NCBI RefSeq assembly: GCF_010183535.1
Contig: NC_071331.1
Span: 17,484,001-17,548,000 of the forward strand
Direction: 5' to 3'
Source: Caenorhabditis remanei
Taxonomy: Eukaryota; Nematoda; Chromadorea; Rhabditida; Rhabditidae
Length of the DNA: 64,000 nucleotides
Shown here: positions 36,801-49,160 of the stretch, piece by piece
How positions within the stretch are numbered: position 1 is the first letter of the stretch
Layout of the letters: each line of letters begins with the position of its first letter
Notes under the pieces: generated by a model
The model's input: only the letters and a program-made list of their open reading frames with translations
Told to the model about the DNA's origin: nothing
Databases searched by the model: none
Program-made: the position numbers and the translations under genes

Positions 36801-39800
36801 TCAAAAGATTCTTCAAATCCTGCAAAAGCTTATCCCTCAACACATTCGTTTTCTGTGATTTGAAGCTAGACAGAATACGGTCGAATGACGTTTCATCGTC
36901 TCTGTTCAATTAGGGTCATCAGCGAGAACTCGATGACGAAACGAAGCGAAGAAACATTCTGGCAGACTAAAAGAATATGCTTATTCGTATTGTTTCAGAC
37001 AACTAGAACCACTTTTGATAGTGGGAAAACAAGGAAGAACAGTTTGGTAAATGAAAGTCAACGTTTGATGAATGAGACTGATCCATGAAGTCTCGGAACA
37101 TCTCATTGGCCAACCACCCATTTCCAATACGTGACAGTCGTTTTGGAACATCAAAAAGCACAGTCTCCAAGTGCTCAATGAGCACAGTTTACAATCCCAG
37201 AAACTAGCATGGCGCTTTTTTTGAGAGGGGGAGAAGGATTATCGGTTGCTGTGGGAGAGAAAGAGTGTGCGAAAAAGCACGGTCAAATGTACAAAGACAC
37301 AAAAGTCATGAACGAGTAAATAGACAAAAAAAATGAATGGATATTGGGAAAATTTAGAGGGATCTTTACTTGCGAGGTCATGGGTTGGTGGGGATATCCC
37401 AAGAGGTTGTTCTATATGGTTTCAAGATAGATCTGAAACTCCAGACAGTCGAAATATGAAAGCTAGAGGATAGGAATAAAAATAGAATAGACTAGTTTCG
37501 ACAAGGTTTACGGAGAAGTCATCAAAGTTCACTCACATGGAACCGGCAAAAATAGCTGTCGCTTTGGAACTGTGTCAGATAGAATCAGGAAGTTCTGAAC
37601 AAGCTAACAGGCAAATTCTAGCTTTCGAGAAGAAGAACGCAGCACCAAGTCAATAGCGGAGAATCTGATACATTTCCTAACTTAACCCATAGGCTCCTTA
37701 CTAGGGCCCTTTCGTATCATAGTTATCTGAAATTTTCTTCTTAACCTTTGCTCAAAAGAAAGAAAGTAGTGACGAGAAATTGCATAAACATTCTTTTCTT
37801 CCCACTTTTTTCTACTGTTCCAAAGTCTTATATTCCCCGGGGAATGATGAAAATAGATTTTTCCGAACTCTACCAATTGTAAGATGGACTCATTAAAACC
37901 TGAATTTCTTATGACTGGAATAACTTCAGAGTGCCTGACATATCCGAACACGAACATTTCAGAACAAATTCCAAAAAACCAATAAGAAAAATGTGGCGGC
38001 TTCTTCACTCCGACGAAGGAGCTGCAGATGATTTATGGGTAGTGCTCACAGAAGACGACGATGCCCTTCTTCATCTCTTTTTTATGGAAGATACAAAGAA
38101 AAGAAGTGTTCAAATTACGTTGAGCGAATGGGTTCGATGAGAAGAATAAGACGAAGAAAAATGGGATTGACACGCGATTTGATGGAATTATAGAGAAGAA
38201 GCGGGTGGAAGATGGAAATGGAAGTGGAAGAAGAACAATGGGTTTTAGTAGAGAATTCGGAGAGAGGGGATTCCCAGAAAAGTACATCTGCATATTTTTA
38301 GAAAATTCGGATGCGTTCAGACGGAAAAATTAAATAAAGTTTCGATGAACTTTAATGCTATCAATGTTCTTGTACTAAAATGATTCTGGAAACTTTTTCG
38401 GAAATTTTCTTTTTTGACTTGATCGATTTAAAATCTTTTTCCAAATTTACAGAAATTCGATTATGTCAATATAAATTTATATTCCTAAAATCTCAGGGTG
38501 GTCTCGAATTATGATCCTAAAAATTTACAGATTAACCTGCAATTTTCTGCCAAAAAAGTTCTTTCAGCTATCAAATAAAACCTCATTATTCTTGCAAAAT
38601 CTCTCCACTGATTGCTAATTTCATTCTCGCTGTGTACTTTGATTCCGAGAGCCGCAAAACTAGATAAATAAGAAATGAAACCGAAGAGCAAAGAGTTCAA
38701 AATCATCCATCTAACTAGATTTTCCAAGAATATAAATTGTATTAAAAGAAACGAGAGATTAAGGAGTCAAAGCATAAACTGAGATTTGACTTGATTATTT
38801 TAAGGTTTTTGATGGAAGACATTTTGGAAATACAAAGTGATCTTACACTCTAAAAATATAGGTTTGGAGCAATTTTATGACAAGGAAGTAAAATTTTCTG
38901 ATCTGATCTTTTGAGAAAAATCAAGTAAATCAAGTAATTTGATCTGCATCAATCTAGAAATGCGTACTTTCATATTTTACGGTTTGTATATGTGTATATG
39001 ATTTGGAAACTGTCTAATAAATACCATTTGAATCGCTATAGTCGCGAAAAAACCAATTCCCAAAAAACCGGGAAGCCCGTAAAATCAAAAAAATCAGCGA
39101 AACTGCTGACTTCTGATGATTTTTGACCACATACGTTTTCATTTAAAATGATGAAGATGTAGACGTTGTTTTATCATAAATCAATCACAATTATGAGACA
39201 ATTAAAATGAAATCATTTGTGATAATTTAAAGGAAAACGAATCTGGAATTGATTCTCATTGAAACGGGATGTCTTGTTGGGCTTTTCAAAATTGGAATTT
39301 GAAAAAACCCTCATAGAATTTTCCTCGCTAATGAATTCCGCATAAATTCTAAAAAATAAGTGTTCAAAATTGACCTAATAATACTTTAATGTCTACTCAA
39401 TCTCCTTCTTTCTTCCGTTTTTCCAACAACAAGCCAGTTGAAAAAAACGAAGAAAAAATTATTTATGAATCGCACGTTTTTTTGAATCTTTTCGTCTTGC
39501 TTTATACTTTTTAACCGGTTCGTTCTGTTCCAACAAATCAATAATGCCATAAAATGCCGCTCAGAGCAATGAAAAATTGTATGAAAAGAGAAGATGATTG
39601 GAAGAGAGGCGCGGTGCCTTGTCTCTCTTGAAACAGATGACGAACATCTGGAGACGGAAAAGAGAGAAGAAGGACGGACGAAGACGTGGCGGCGAAGAAA
39701 CTGAAGAGGCGGGATGAAGGGGGATATTACGAGAAAAGACAACAGATGGTAATTTGTCGAATTATCTTCTCGTTATTCCTGGAGAGAGAGGGAGGAATTA

Positions 39801-42762
39801 TTTCGAAAAGTTGGAGAAAGGGGAAAGTAGGATCGTCTGAATGTCCGTAGATTTGGGATAGAAATTTTAAAGAATTTGTGGAAGTTTTTCTTCGTACGGG
39901 TAAAGGGATGATACCTTCAAGATCTGAATATTTTAATGAAGTTTCATCAACATCAGTAGATTATATGATTTTGTTGCAAAATGTTCGATGTGATTAGCAC
40001 AGAAATGCAGTCGAATGCGAAGTATACACAGAATTCAAGATATTTAATTCTCTAGGCCTTTCGTTAGTCAGTTTGGGCTAAAAACTTATCAGCATGTTCA
40101 AAAAAGTGGTTATATTTTTCCACTGCCTCCCAGAGAAATTGAATGCTTTCAGAAACTCATTAAAATTAAACGTAAAAACTTTTTTGGGCGTTCTATTTGC
40201 TGATCTAGAAGTTGCTAAGCATGCTGCTTCTTCCAAGAAAAAACATCGGGATAATCATATTCATGAACTATGAGTATGAATTGGGTGTCGTTATAAAACA
40301 GTTTTTACGGTATCTGGATTTTCTAATTGAACTTTGTTTTGAGAAAATCGATGAGTTATTTATATAATACACAGATAAATTGTGTACACTACATTTATTT
40401 TCAGCTAATGTAATTCAATCGAGCTTGAAATGCTTCAAGTAGCGAAGGATTCACTTGATAATTGAACATTTATGCAATAGTTAAAACATTTTTTGTTATA
40501 AACATAGTTTTCTAAAAAATTGAATTCCAGGGCAAACGAATTCCAGAAAAGTAGAAAACGAGGGCTATGGTCAGTTAGTTGATTTCTCCTTTCCCCCATC
40601 GCCATGGAACGAAAAAGAGCGAAACACTTTGTTTGTTCGGGAAGGTGAGCCCCCCATTCGAGTCCCCTCTTTTGAGTGTCGTAATTCTCAAAATAGACAT
40701 GAGTTTCTGAAATCCATTTGGACTAATTGTCTTCAGAAGACTCCAGAAGTTTAAATCGTTACTTATGAGTATGAGAACATTGTAATTTGTAATCTGTAGA
40801 AAAAGGACTGTAACTTGAAAAAACCAGGAGCCGCCCGTATGTGTGTCCTCTATCTTTTTCTCTCTTCCCGAATGGAACATCTCGAGCATTTTTCTCTTTT
40901 TCTCTTCCACAATGTCTCTATTTTTCGATCGCACGCGCGGCCAATAAAACAGAGCAAATATCTCGACGAAAAGTGCATCATTGTCTGCTGTCTCTTTTGT
41001 ATAACCTAATCTATCATCTAAACATGCACTGTCCACCACGATTTTTTGTGCACGCGCGCCATCGAATGAGGAGGAGAAGCTGAGAGAGTGGGAGAGCTAC
41101 AGGAGCACAAAAAATGTGAGAGAGGGGTTGAGAAAGTGGGAGGAGAGATATGAGTATTGTATATGGTTATGGATGACAAAAATTATGGTTACTGTCGAGA
41201 ATTTCAGCTGGATGAGAGGGAAAAAAATATCTAAGAAAATCTATTCTGGAAAATAATTATGATAAACAAATTTAGAAAGAATCGTACAGTCCATTGACTT
41301 CCTATTGGATTGGCTATGATGCAACGTTTCTTATCTTGAAATTTGAATTCTGAAAGGCGTTTTCAAAAACTGAAGAAGCCAAACTGAACACATTCAAAAC
41401 GTGGTGTTTCAAAAACAAGGTTACACATTTGAACGAATGCTCGCTCTCCCTCTTGAGTATGTAATTAAATTCTGCAAAATCGCATGTCATTAGCTTAATT
41501 ACAGGTGTTTGGGATCTGGAGATTCGGAAGTCAAAAGATCTGGTTGAACATAATTTGATCTATTCTGAATTTTAAAAAATTGGAAAGGAAATGGCATGAA
41601 AATATCTTAAAAGGTGCTGGAACTCAAAGCTAAAAGACTTACAACAGTGTATTTGAGATTAAACTTTTGGTTGGAAGTTGTGAAACGAATGAACATCCTT
41701 CAGTTTCATTCGGTAATGATATTGATGCTACCTGTCATCGCAACTACCGAATATTTTGTTGAAGAAGATAGTGTTTTTGTTTTGGAACTCTGTGTTTGTG
41801 CTTTTTGAGAATTTTGTTCTTGTCAGATCAAACATATCAAAAATCAGAAACAGAGCTGATGTTTGTTTCAAATGGCAAGACATTGTATATTTCAAATATT
41901 TCAAAAGTATTATTCGAATAACAACCTTAAGATTCTTCAACTGATCATGTTGAACATTTCTCCTATTTTGCAAGAAAGTTCACACGAAACAATATCATCA
42001 TTTGTGCATAATATAATCCGATCAACAAAATCAGGGAACAAGATCAGAAAAAGATATTTCAGACTATATGTTTTCGCACCATGATAACGGTTTTTGATCG
42101 ATTCAGCAGGAAGTTCCAGAATTCAGATTAACAGGGATCCGTATCCGGTACCTAATTGCTCAGTAGTATCTGTGAACAAATTGTGAACCACTTGCTAAAC
42201 TGAAAAGTGAGAAGAAAACAAAAACGAAGAAGAACCGATTAATAAAATCTTTCGATACGAATCAAAAAGAGGTGATTTTCTGTTCCCTTCTTCTTCATCT
42301 CTTTTCCTCCTGTCAGTGTAATATTCATCGCGTGTTTCTTCCATCAGCTGTCCGTAATCCACGGCCCCACATATCCTTTTCATTTCTCACGTCCTAATGG
42401 AAACTTAATATGAATCTGATTGTAGGCTGGATGATCTATGAAATATTTTATTAAAATTACAACAAAAAATACCTGAACTTCTCAAATCGAATCTATCGAA
42501 TAGTATATGATAAGTGAATGGGAAAAAGTTTGAATCACAAAAAATATCACTTGAGCATTTTGTAATATACAGAAAACTGTCAAATTGTGACATGGTCGAG
42601 AAGAAAAAAAAGAATACATAGAAACAAAAAAATAGAAAAAAAGAGAATAAAGCTCTAGCCGGAAAGATTGTGAGGGACTGGAAAGAAAATCATTGGGAAA
42701 GTTGGAGAAGTGAGGGAGTTCAAACACGTTTTTGGAATGAAACACCGGTTTGCAGTTTCTTT
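30832..42762. other. 12 kb region without a convincing gene
   Basis: Only short, low-complexity or poorly bounded frames occur between the ZMIZ-like and ZIP genes. One short frame near 37960-38040 has an acceptor and a donor but no family resemblance. GC-rich spots occur at 31899-31985, 40928-40942 and 41049-41064. Both genes point leftward on the minus strand, so this is 5' DNA of the ZMIZ-like gene and 3' DNA of the ZIP gene. Confidence 0.45.
31899..31985. promoter_or_regulatory. GC-rich promoter-like region upstream of the ZMIZ-like gene
   Basis: About 90 GC-rich bases contain an E-box-like CACGTG and a perfect 12-bp palindrome, TGCCGCGCGGCA (31939-31950). They lie about 1.1 kb upstream of the likely ATG at 30831 (minus strand). 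The position and base composition fit a promoter for the long form of the ZMIZ-like gene. This is inference from composition only. Confidence 0.4.
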
Positions 42763-42768
42763 TTTATT
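42763..42768 (-). terminator. polyadenylation signal of the ZIP transporter gene
   Basis: TTTATT on the plus strand (AATAAA on the minus strand) lies 17 bases beyond the TAA at 42785-42787, a very short but plausible nematode 3' untranslated region. Confidence 0.4.
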
Positions 42769-42784
42769 TCAGATTTCTAGTAGA

Positions 42785-44596
42785 TTAGTTAGGGGAAATT
42801 GACGGAGAAAACGGGAGTGGTGGGATGACGGATGGATCTGGAGAGCCGGCTGGGACTGGGTGAGAATGACCGTGAGCTTCATGTCCGAATGCGATTTGAA
42901 GAAGGAAGATGACAACGAATCCACCAACGATTGATGCAAGTTGTTTCAAAGAATTGAAACGATTTCCCTTTTCAGCTGCGAGGACTTCAAGGAAAGTGAC
43001 ATAAATGAATGTTCCAGCGGCCATTGACTCTAAGAAGACAATGAGGAAATCTTTTCCGAATGATGCTCCTCCAGTGTTCTGGAGAAGAGTTCCGAGGACT
43101 GTTCCAAGTGGTGTCATCAGAGCGTAGATCAAAATAGTGAAAATCACAATTTTCTTCTGAAATACAGAACTATGAAGATGAGTTTTCAGAATCTGAGAGA
43201 GTATATACCTTATCGCTATTTGATCTAGAAATCTGAAGACCAACAGAGAATGCTTCGATCGATTTGTGAAGAAGTAAGGAGAAGAAAAGAGTCCAAATAG
43301 CTGTATCACTGTCTTGAACTCCCAGAGCGAATCCTTCCAGAAGAGAATGGAATGACATTGCGATGGCAAATGTAAGAGATTTGAGAAGATTACTCTTCTC
43401 ATCTGAAACCACCCATGGAGAGGCTTCTTCCACGACGAGGCTGGAAAATGGGAAAGGTTTCGATCTACCGATGGAGCCTGCTAAATGTTTAATGAACCAA
43501 GCTTGTGCAAGAAAGATGTTGGAAGATCTAATCTACCACCAGAACAAAATATCTCACACCACCAACCCACACATATTTTAATTCAAAACCAAGCAAACTA
43601 AAAATTAGTAAAAAAACTGTGTGAGCATGCATTCTATTAGAAGTTAGAAGTTAATAATCAAACCTGTGTCGATTCTTCATTCTGCTATCAGTTGGAATTG
43701 TTAGTGCCCCAGGTGACCCGTCCTCCAGAAGTACTTGTCTGAATAAACACACACCATGCGAAGAAGAAGAAGAAGTCGTGCAGAATTAGTGGGATAGAGT
43801 AAGGGAAAAGCCAAAAAGAATCTATAGAGGGAAAAGACGACACACTGTTAAGGGAAAGAGATCAGAAGGGAGAAATACCTTGTCACATTTTCTTTTTTGA
43901 TATCTACAGTCATTGGTTTTGGAGGTCCATGAGAATGACCATGGGAATGTCCTTCGGAGCCGAATACCTTTAAATCTAGCACATTTATGACTTTTCCTTC
44001 TCTGGAAAAACCATACCATAGCGGTAATTTCCTCGATGAAATATACAACAAAGAATCCGCAACAAATGAAGACTTGGAATAATGGTACGGGGTAATGTAG
44101 ATCATAATTATTCACCATAGAATCATAATTTTGACTGAATAAATAAGGTGTATTCTAGAATTCTACAACTGAAAACTCACGTAACGTGGGGAATAACATC
44201 TAAAAAGCAAGTTGCCATGAATACTCCTCCAGAGAAACAAGAGAGATATGAGAGCCATCCACTATCATGTTGGTCCTTTCCTTTTTTCTTCATCACTGTC
44301 AGCAACTGAAATATTATTCAGATTTTCAAGAAAAAATCATATTTTTTATGAGTTCTTGATAAATATATGGTTTTCTTAATTTTCTTAGAAATCAGCCTCT
44401 CCGCGACAGTCCAGTGTTTCAAATTGTAACTCTAGAAAGTATGGGATGCGCCCTCAGGATTTATGAATGAAAAAAATACAAGTTTTGGACCCAAATTTCC
44501 TGAACTCACCACTAATGGACCCCATCCTGATATCGCTGTGACCAATAATAACGCCACAGCCAGACAACTCTGTAGAGCCAAATACCCAACAGTCAT
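42785..44596 (-). CDS. ZIP-family (SLC39) metal-ion transporter
   Basis: Seven exons (from the 5' end: 44510-44596, 44181-44305, 44017-44134, 43879-43967, 43664-43738, 43209-43440, 42785-43156) join in phase to 365 residues, the usual size for the family. The eight-helix ZIP pattern is clear. SGGVFMATCFLDVIPHV and FFVVYFIEEITAM mark helices 2 and 3. A His-rich loop (GHSHGHSHG) follows, then helix 4 with HSLLEGFALG and helix 5 with HKSIEAFSVG, the metal-binding signature. The end carries HEAHGHSHP. It should move Zn2+ or related ions into the cytosol from outside or from an organelle. The intron at 43968-44016 is set by frame but has a weak acceptor (TTTAAAG). A strong TTTTTCCAG inside it would give a different loop. 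The start is the first ATG of an exon preceded by TTGCAG. It probably belongs to the worm zipt family, but I do not assign a number. Confidence 0.88.
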
Positions 44597-45126
44597 CGCT
44601 CTTCTCTTCTTCTCAAATCTGCAATGACTTTCAAGTACAACATCATTATTTGTTGGTTTTTATATCATATCGAGATGAAACCGGCCCCGGTTGCCACTCG
44701 GGGCGCGAGTGAGCTGAGAAGAGAGTCATGGATTGATGAGAATGGAAGAGGGGAGAGGGAAATCTTGATTCTGATGTCATGCCGAATGGCGAATCAAAAG
44801 GAAAAGCGAGAAATGAAGGTGAGGCAAAACAAGACGAACGAATTGGTTTTGTGGATAGGAAGAGAAGAAAAATGAGAGAGAGAATAAGAGAATGGCAGAT
44901 AGGTGTGAAAACAAAGAAAATAACTGTTCTTTGTATTCATAATGTGTGTTTCGTTTTCTTTGATGAGATATGGATACTTTATAGTAATAAGGGAGAGATG
45001 TCGCAAGCAAATTTCAAGGATACAGTTTTGTAAATTTTGAAGGAAACGGAAAAAAGATAACATAGATCAAGGACAAAGTGTTACTACTGGAAATTTTTGA
45101 TACTGGTAAGGCACGGTTTTCACACT

Positions 45127-45210
45127 TGCGCTCTATTGAACTTCAAGACGATCTCGTTGAGACGCAGAAAAAAAGTTAGTTATCGAGTGGACTACGGTGG
45201 AGCGCAGTTG
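45127..45210. repeat. GCGCTCTA inverted repeat, copy 3
   Basis: TTGCGCTCTATTGAACTTC faces CTACGGTGGAGCGCAGTTG, with GAGACGCAGAAAAAA between them. Ends and middle match the copy at 30049-30139. Confidence 0.6.
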
Positions 45211-46050
45211 TGAGAAGGGATTTCACGAATATAGATCATTGAACCGAACAACTCAAAACGTCATCTCACTATCAGTTAATTGATAAAAAATAGAAGGTTC
45301 AATGTTCAAATGAAAACTCCAAATATTCGGAAAAACAGAGAAGAGGAAAAGCATCTACCTGGATCGGTTTATGGGTTGTCATAAAACATTGATACTGAAA
45401 AATTATTGTCTCTGCGTAGGTGGAAAGACAATCAAAAGCAGTTAAACTGCCAACAAAAAAGTGAACTCTTTTCCCAAATTGGATTCCTTTTTTCCATTGA
45501 ACCGTATAAAAAAGTGACACATGTGAAGTATAATTTTAAACTTTTCAGAGAGAAATAGATCATGAGAGAAGTGAGGAAGAGACCAATCGAAATCCAAAAA
45601 TCTAGTTTACTAAAGTTTTGACCTTTTTTGGAGGATGAGGAGGTGGTGACACATTGAAATATTCAATGTTTTTGTATTGGCTTCGGCAACATTTATGTAA
45701 ATCAAAATATCCGGAGGTAACACATGTTTCTGGTGGTGGTTGAAGTATAGAAAGGAATCTGAAAGGGAATCTTTTTTGGTTGAATCATGTAAATGTTTTT
45801 GTTCGCAAAAAAATATCAAGAAGCAACTTGAATTGAATCGGTAACGATCACAGTGCTCTTTCATTTTCAATGCAGAGTTATAAAAGAAGAACAAAAGAAC
45901 CGAGTTGGTTACACTGTAGTTTGTGATCAGAAAAGGTTTTTTGAACCTTTTTGAAAAAGTAGGCTCAATAAGATATTGATTGAGGTTATGCATATACATC
46001 TTGCACATTGGTGTGTACGCGGGGGTGGCAAAAGATAGTGTAAGTGACAG

Positions 46051-46252
46051 TCAGGTCTTCAAAGAGTACGTGAAACCAGATACATTACTGTCTGGACCAT
46101 CCGACTCGGTTGGGGTCACGTAAACAAATTGTGAGGAAGACCATTCCATGAAAACTCGAGGAGACTTACCATGAATGTAACATTGAACAGTTTTTCCGTT
46201 GCATAGTATAGTACCATTTTGATAATTTGCTAGATTCAAATTCAGACAGATA
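46051..46252 (-). pseudogene. possible transthyretin-like (TTR/DUF290) gene fragment
   Basis: On the minus strand an exon-like frame starts after TTAATTTTAG (at 46252) and runs 66 codons to a TGA at 46051-46053. It contains NGTILCNGKTVQCYIHG, resembling the start of nematode transthyretin-like secreted proteins (G-x-L-x-C-N-G-K). Just upstream, in another frame, is a hydrophobic stretch (LIASFLILVSV) like a signal peptide. A frameshifted remnant or an unrecognised intron could explain the break. The downstream half does not clearly fit the family. This could also be a chance frame. Confidence 0.3.
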
Positions 46253-49160
46253 CTAAAATTAAGAATGATGCAATGAGCTGCCTGAACTCAGATAAGGGAC
46301 AGTAATGAGAAAAAAGAATGCTCCAACCAATCATTGGGCACCCTTTTTAAACAATTTTATGATTCCAACTGATAAATTTTTTTGTTCTGGAATGAAAAAG
46401 CGATAGATTCCCAAATGAAAACCAAAAGTTAACAGTCCAGAACTCTAGAAAGATATAAGACAGAGAATGGAATAGTTGATAAGAGAGAAGAGAGTATTTG
46501 GAACCGATTACTGATAGTTGACAGAGGAAAAATGGAATAATACGGAAAGTAGAGGAGAAGGGAAAGAGTATTAGTCTGTGTGGAGTGTACACATTTCTGA
46601 ATTATTACTTTGAAAACTGTACAAATGGTCAAGAATGACCGAAACGAAGGAGAGAAATGTTGTGGAATGATGAACGGATAATAGCAGAACGCGGGTAGTC
46701 ATATAACTGAACACTCCTTATTTATCCTAGAGAAAACGACACGGTTCGTGGATTAAGTATGGTAAATATTCAGTTAGTCATCTGAGGATTTGGAGCACCT
46801 TTTGGCTCTTTTTCTGGGAAGAAAAAGAAAAAATAGGGAATGTTGTCTTATGACCAAGAAGATAAGAATACGTGGCTCTTTTTCTCTCAAAACAGGCAAA
46901 GAGGTTATCAGGGAGAGAGAGCACAGAAGACATTGTCTCTTTCTCTACTTTCTTATCGATTCTCTCTCTTAATATTGGGGTGTTTATGATCCAAAGAAGA
47001 AGGGCATAATGACGGAGAGGAATAAGAATAAAAGAGGATGAAGCCCTCTCTCACTTCTCACTTCTGAATCCGATTGGCATCTGAAGATGATCCCGTTGAC
47101 AGATAACACAGATGGACACACGGCGAATTTATTCCTGTCAGGGCAAAGGAAACGAAGCAGTTTCAGAGAAGGAACGTTCGGAGATATTTTTTAGGTAAGG
47201 TGTGAAGGGAAAGTGCAGTCGTCACGACGGAGGCTTTCAAGTAGAGTACAGATAGTGGGCGTTTTATGCTCCAGAAAAGTTTCATCAGAATTTGAAACTG
47301 TATGTCATTCAGATAGCCGTGTCAGAGAAAAAAGGAAAAAAGATGAAATGATAGTTTTCAGGAAATGACGGGGTGCAGCTAATACTGAAAACATATGAAA
47401 CGAGTTTTGGCCAATGGTTGGTTGAGAACGTTCATCTCTTCTAACAATGATCTGATTTAGGATCCTAGTCGGGACAAGCTCTACATTTTCGGCAAAACTG
47501 AAAAAATCAAAAATGGTAACAAACAAAAATTACTGAAAACTGGAGCTTACCTAACCGAAAACTTTCATACAACAGGTATATACACCTACCAATTTTATCG
47601 TATACTCCTCCTTTTGTTACTTTTCATCTTAAGCTGCGATCATGCGAAAAGTTCGAGTTCTGTTTGCTTAGCCTCTCGTAGAACCACTAGATCAACATGC
47701 TCGTAATACGGGTTACCGGAAAACTTGATCTAATCAGAAGTTAATTAAAATTTATTTGTCAGTGTTAGTTAAAAACTCCAGAGTCAGACTCGAACTATTT
47801 CCTGATTGCAATCATAATCAGTAGACCGTAGATCACAGGTTGACAGAACAAAGAAAAGCAAAGTGCTTGCACTGCTTAAAATTAAAAACTCAAAATCGCA
47901 GCTCACGTAATGAAAAAGAAGTTTGATTTCCGGGCCTACTGGTCAGTTTGTTTAAATACAATGTGACTTATCAGTGTGCTCGTTTAACAAATAAATAAAA
48001 GTACATTTTATCTTCCTTTCCACGTTCCCGTTCGACGCTTCAATTTTCAAAATATGACATGAGAACTTAAAAAATCAGAAACTATACATCTGACATCAAT
48101 TTCACTATCCTTTTTCTCGATCACATTTATTCTCTTTTTCTGCCAAAAGTGGCGACTATCAGTTCGGATTAAACACACATGATACCGCCCGAAAAGAGCA
48201 CTTTTTGACAGGTTTTCGTGGCATGAAAAGGGGAATTCATGTGATGAAAATGAAAGATATCAGAGGGGTATTCTAAATTGACAGTTGGCTCTCAAACCAC
48301 TTTTCCTTATCAATCAGTCAACAGACACTTGAAAAAGTATTTTTGAGAGGGGAGAGGAGTAAGTGGTCAAAGTGATTGGTCAATTGAAATAAGGGGAGAG
48401 AGTGAGAAGAGTTATGGAAACTTCAAAAAAGAAGAAACGGAAGTCGGGAAAAGTACAAAGTGAGAAAGGAAACATATGGGATGGTTTCACTGGGAAAAAT
48501 GGAGAAATAGAGAAGTTTTAAAGGGGGAATGAAAGAGAGTTGTGGGAGGAAGAGAGGAGGCTCCGGGAGTGATTACATCATCTGTTGAAACACCTCATTC
48601 AGATCATCATATTCAATACGGGGGTTTCAGAGAATACACAATTTCCAGAATACAGAATCGTCACTTTTTGTGTGAGTCATAGTTGATGAGTTCTAAAGAC
48701 TTGGAATTAATTGAATTCGGCTGATTGTTTTTTAGAGAATCAGACTGTCTTGGGTGACGTTGGTACTTTGCTCATCATGTCATAGCAATTGCGTTTTGGA
48801 GATTCGGGTAAACTTTTTTTCCTGTGACCAATGTTGAGAAATTCAATTTTAAAGATCATTCTTCTTGCTGGAAATCTCTGGTTTTAGGCTGCAAATCGTT
48901 CAAGCTTGTTTGTTTCGTGGTTTGATTTTTTTAAGATTCTCACGGAGTTTTACTCGAATTTACAATTGTTCATTTAATAAATTTATGTACACGCAATCAG
49001 AGGGAGATTCAGAATCCTACTTGGAAAATGCGCTCTACTCACACTTTCTAAAAAAAACACATTTCCACAGTAGACTCTGAAATCTCTATGAGCAGAGAGA
49101 GGGTTAATAATAAGTTATGAATTATATATTAAAGGCACTTTTTTGTGAAAATAAAAGTTA

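Larger units (their letters stand above)
44597..49160. other. region between the ZIP and peptide transporter genes
   Basis: It holds a GCGCTCTA-family repeat (45127-45210), a possible gene fragment at 46051-46252, and a weak tRNA-like sequence near 47778-47846. The remainder is AT-rich, with no frame that has both good splice sites and family resemblance. Confidence 0.45.

Noticed and set aside
37960..38138. Short frame with acidic residues, an upstream TTTCAG and a downstream GTAGTG
   Set aside because: No partner exon could be found in phase, and no family resemblance.
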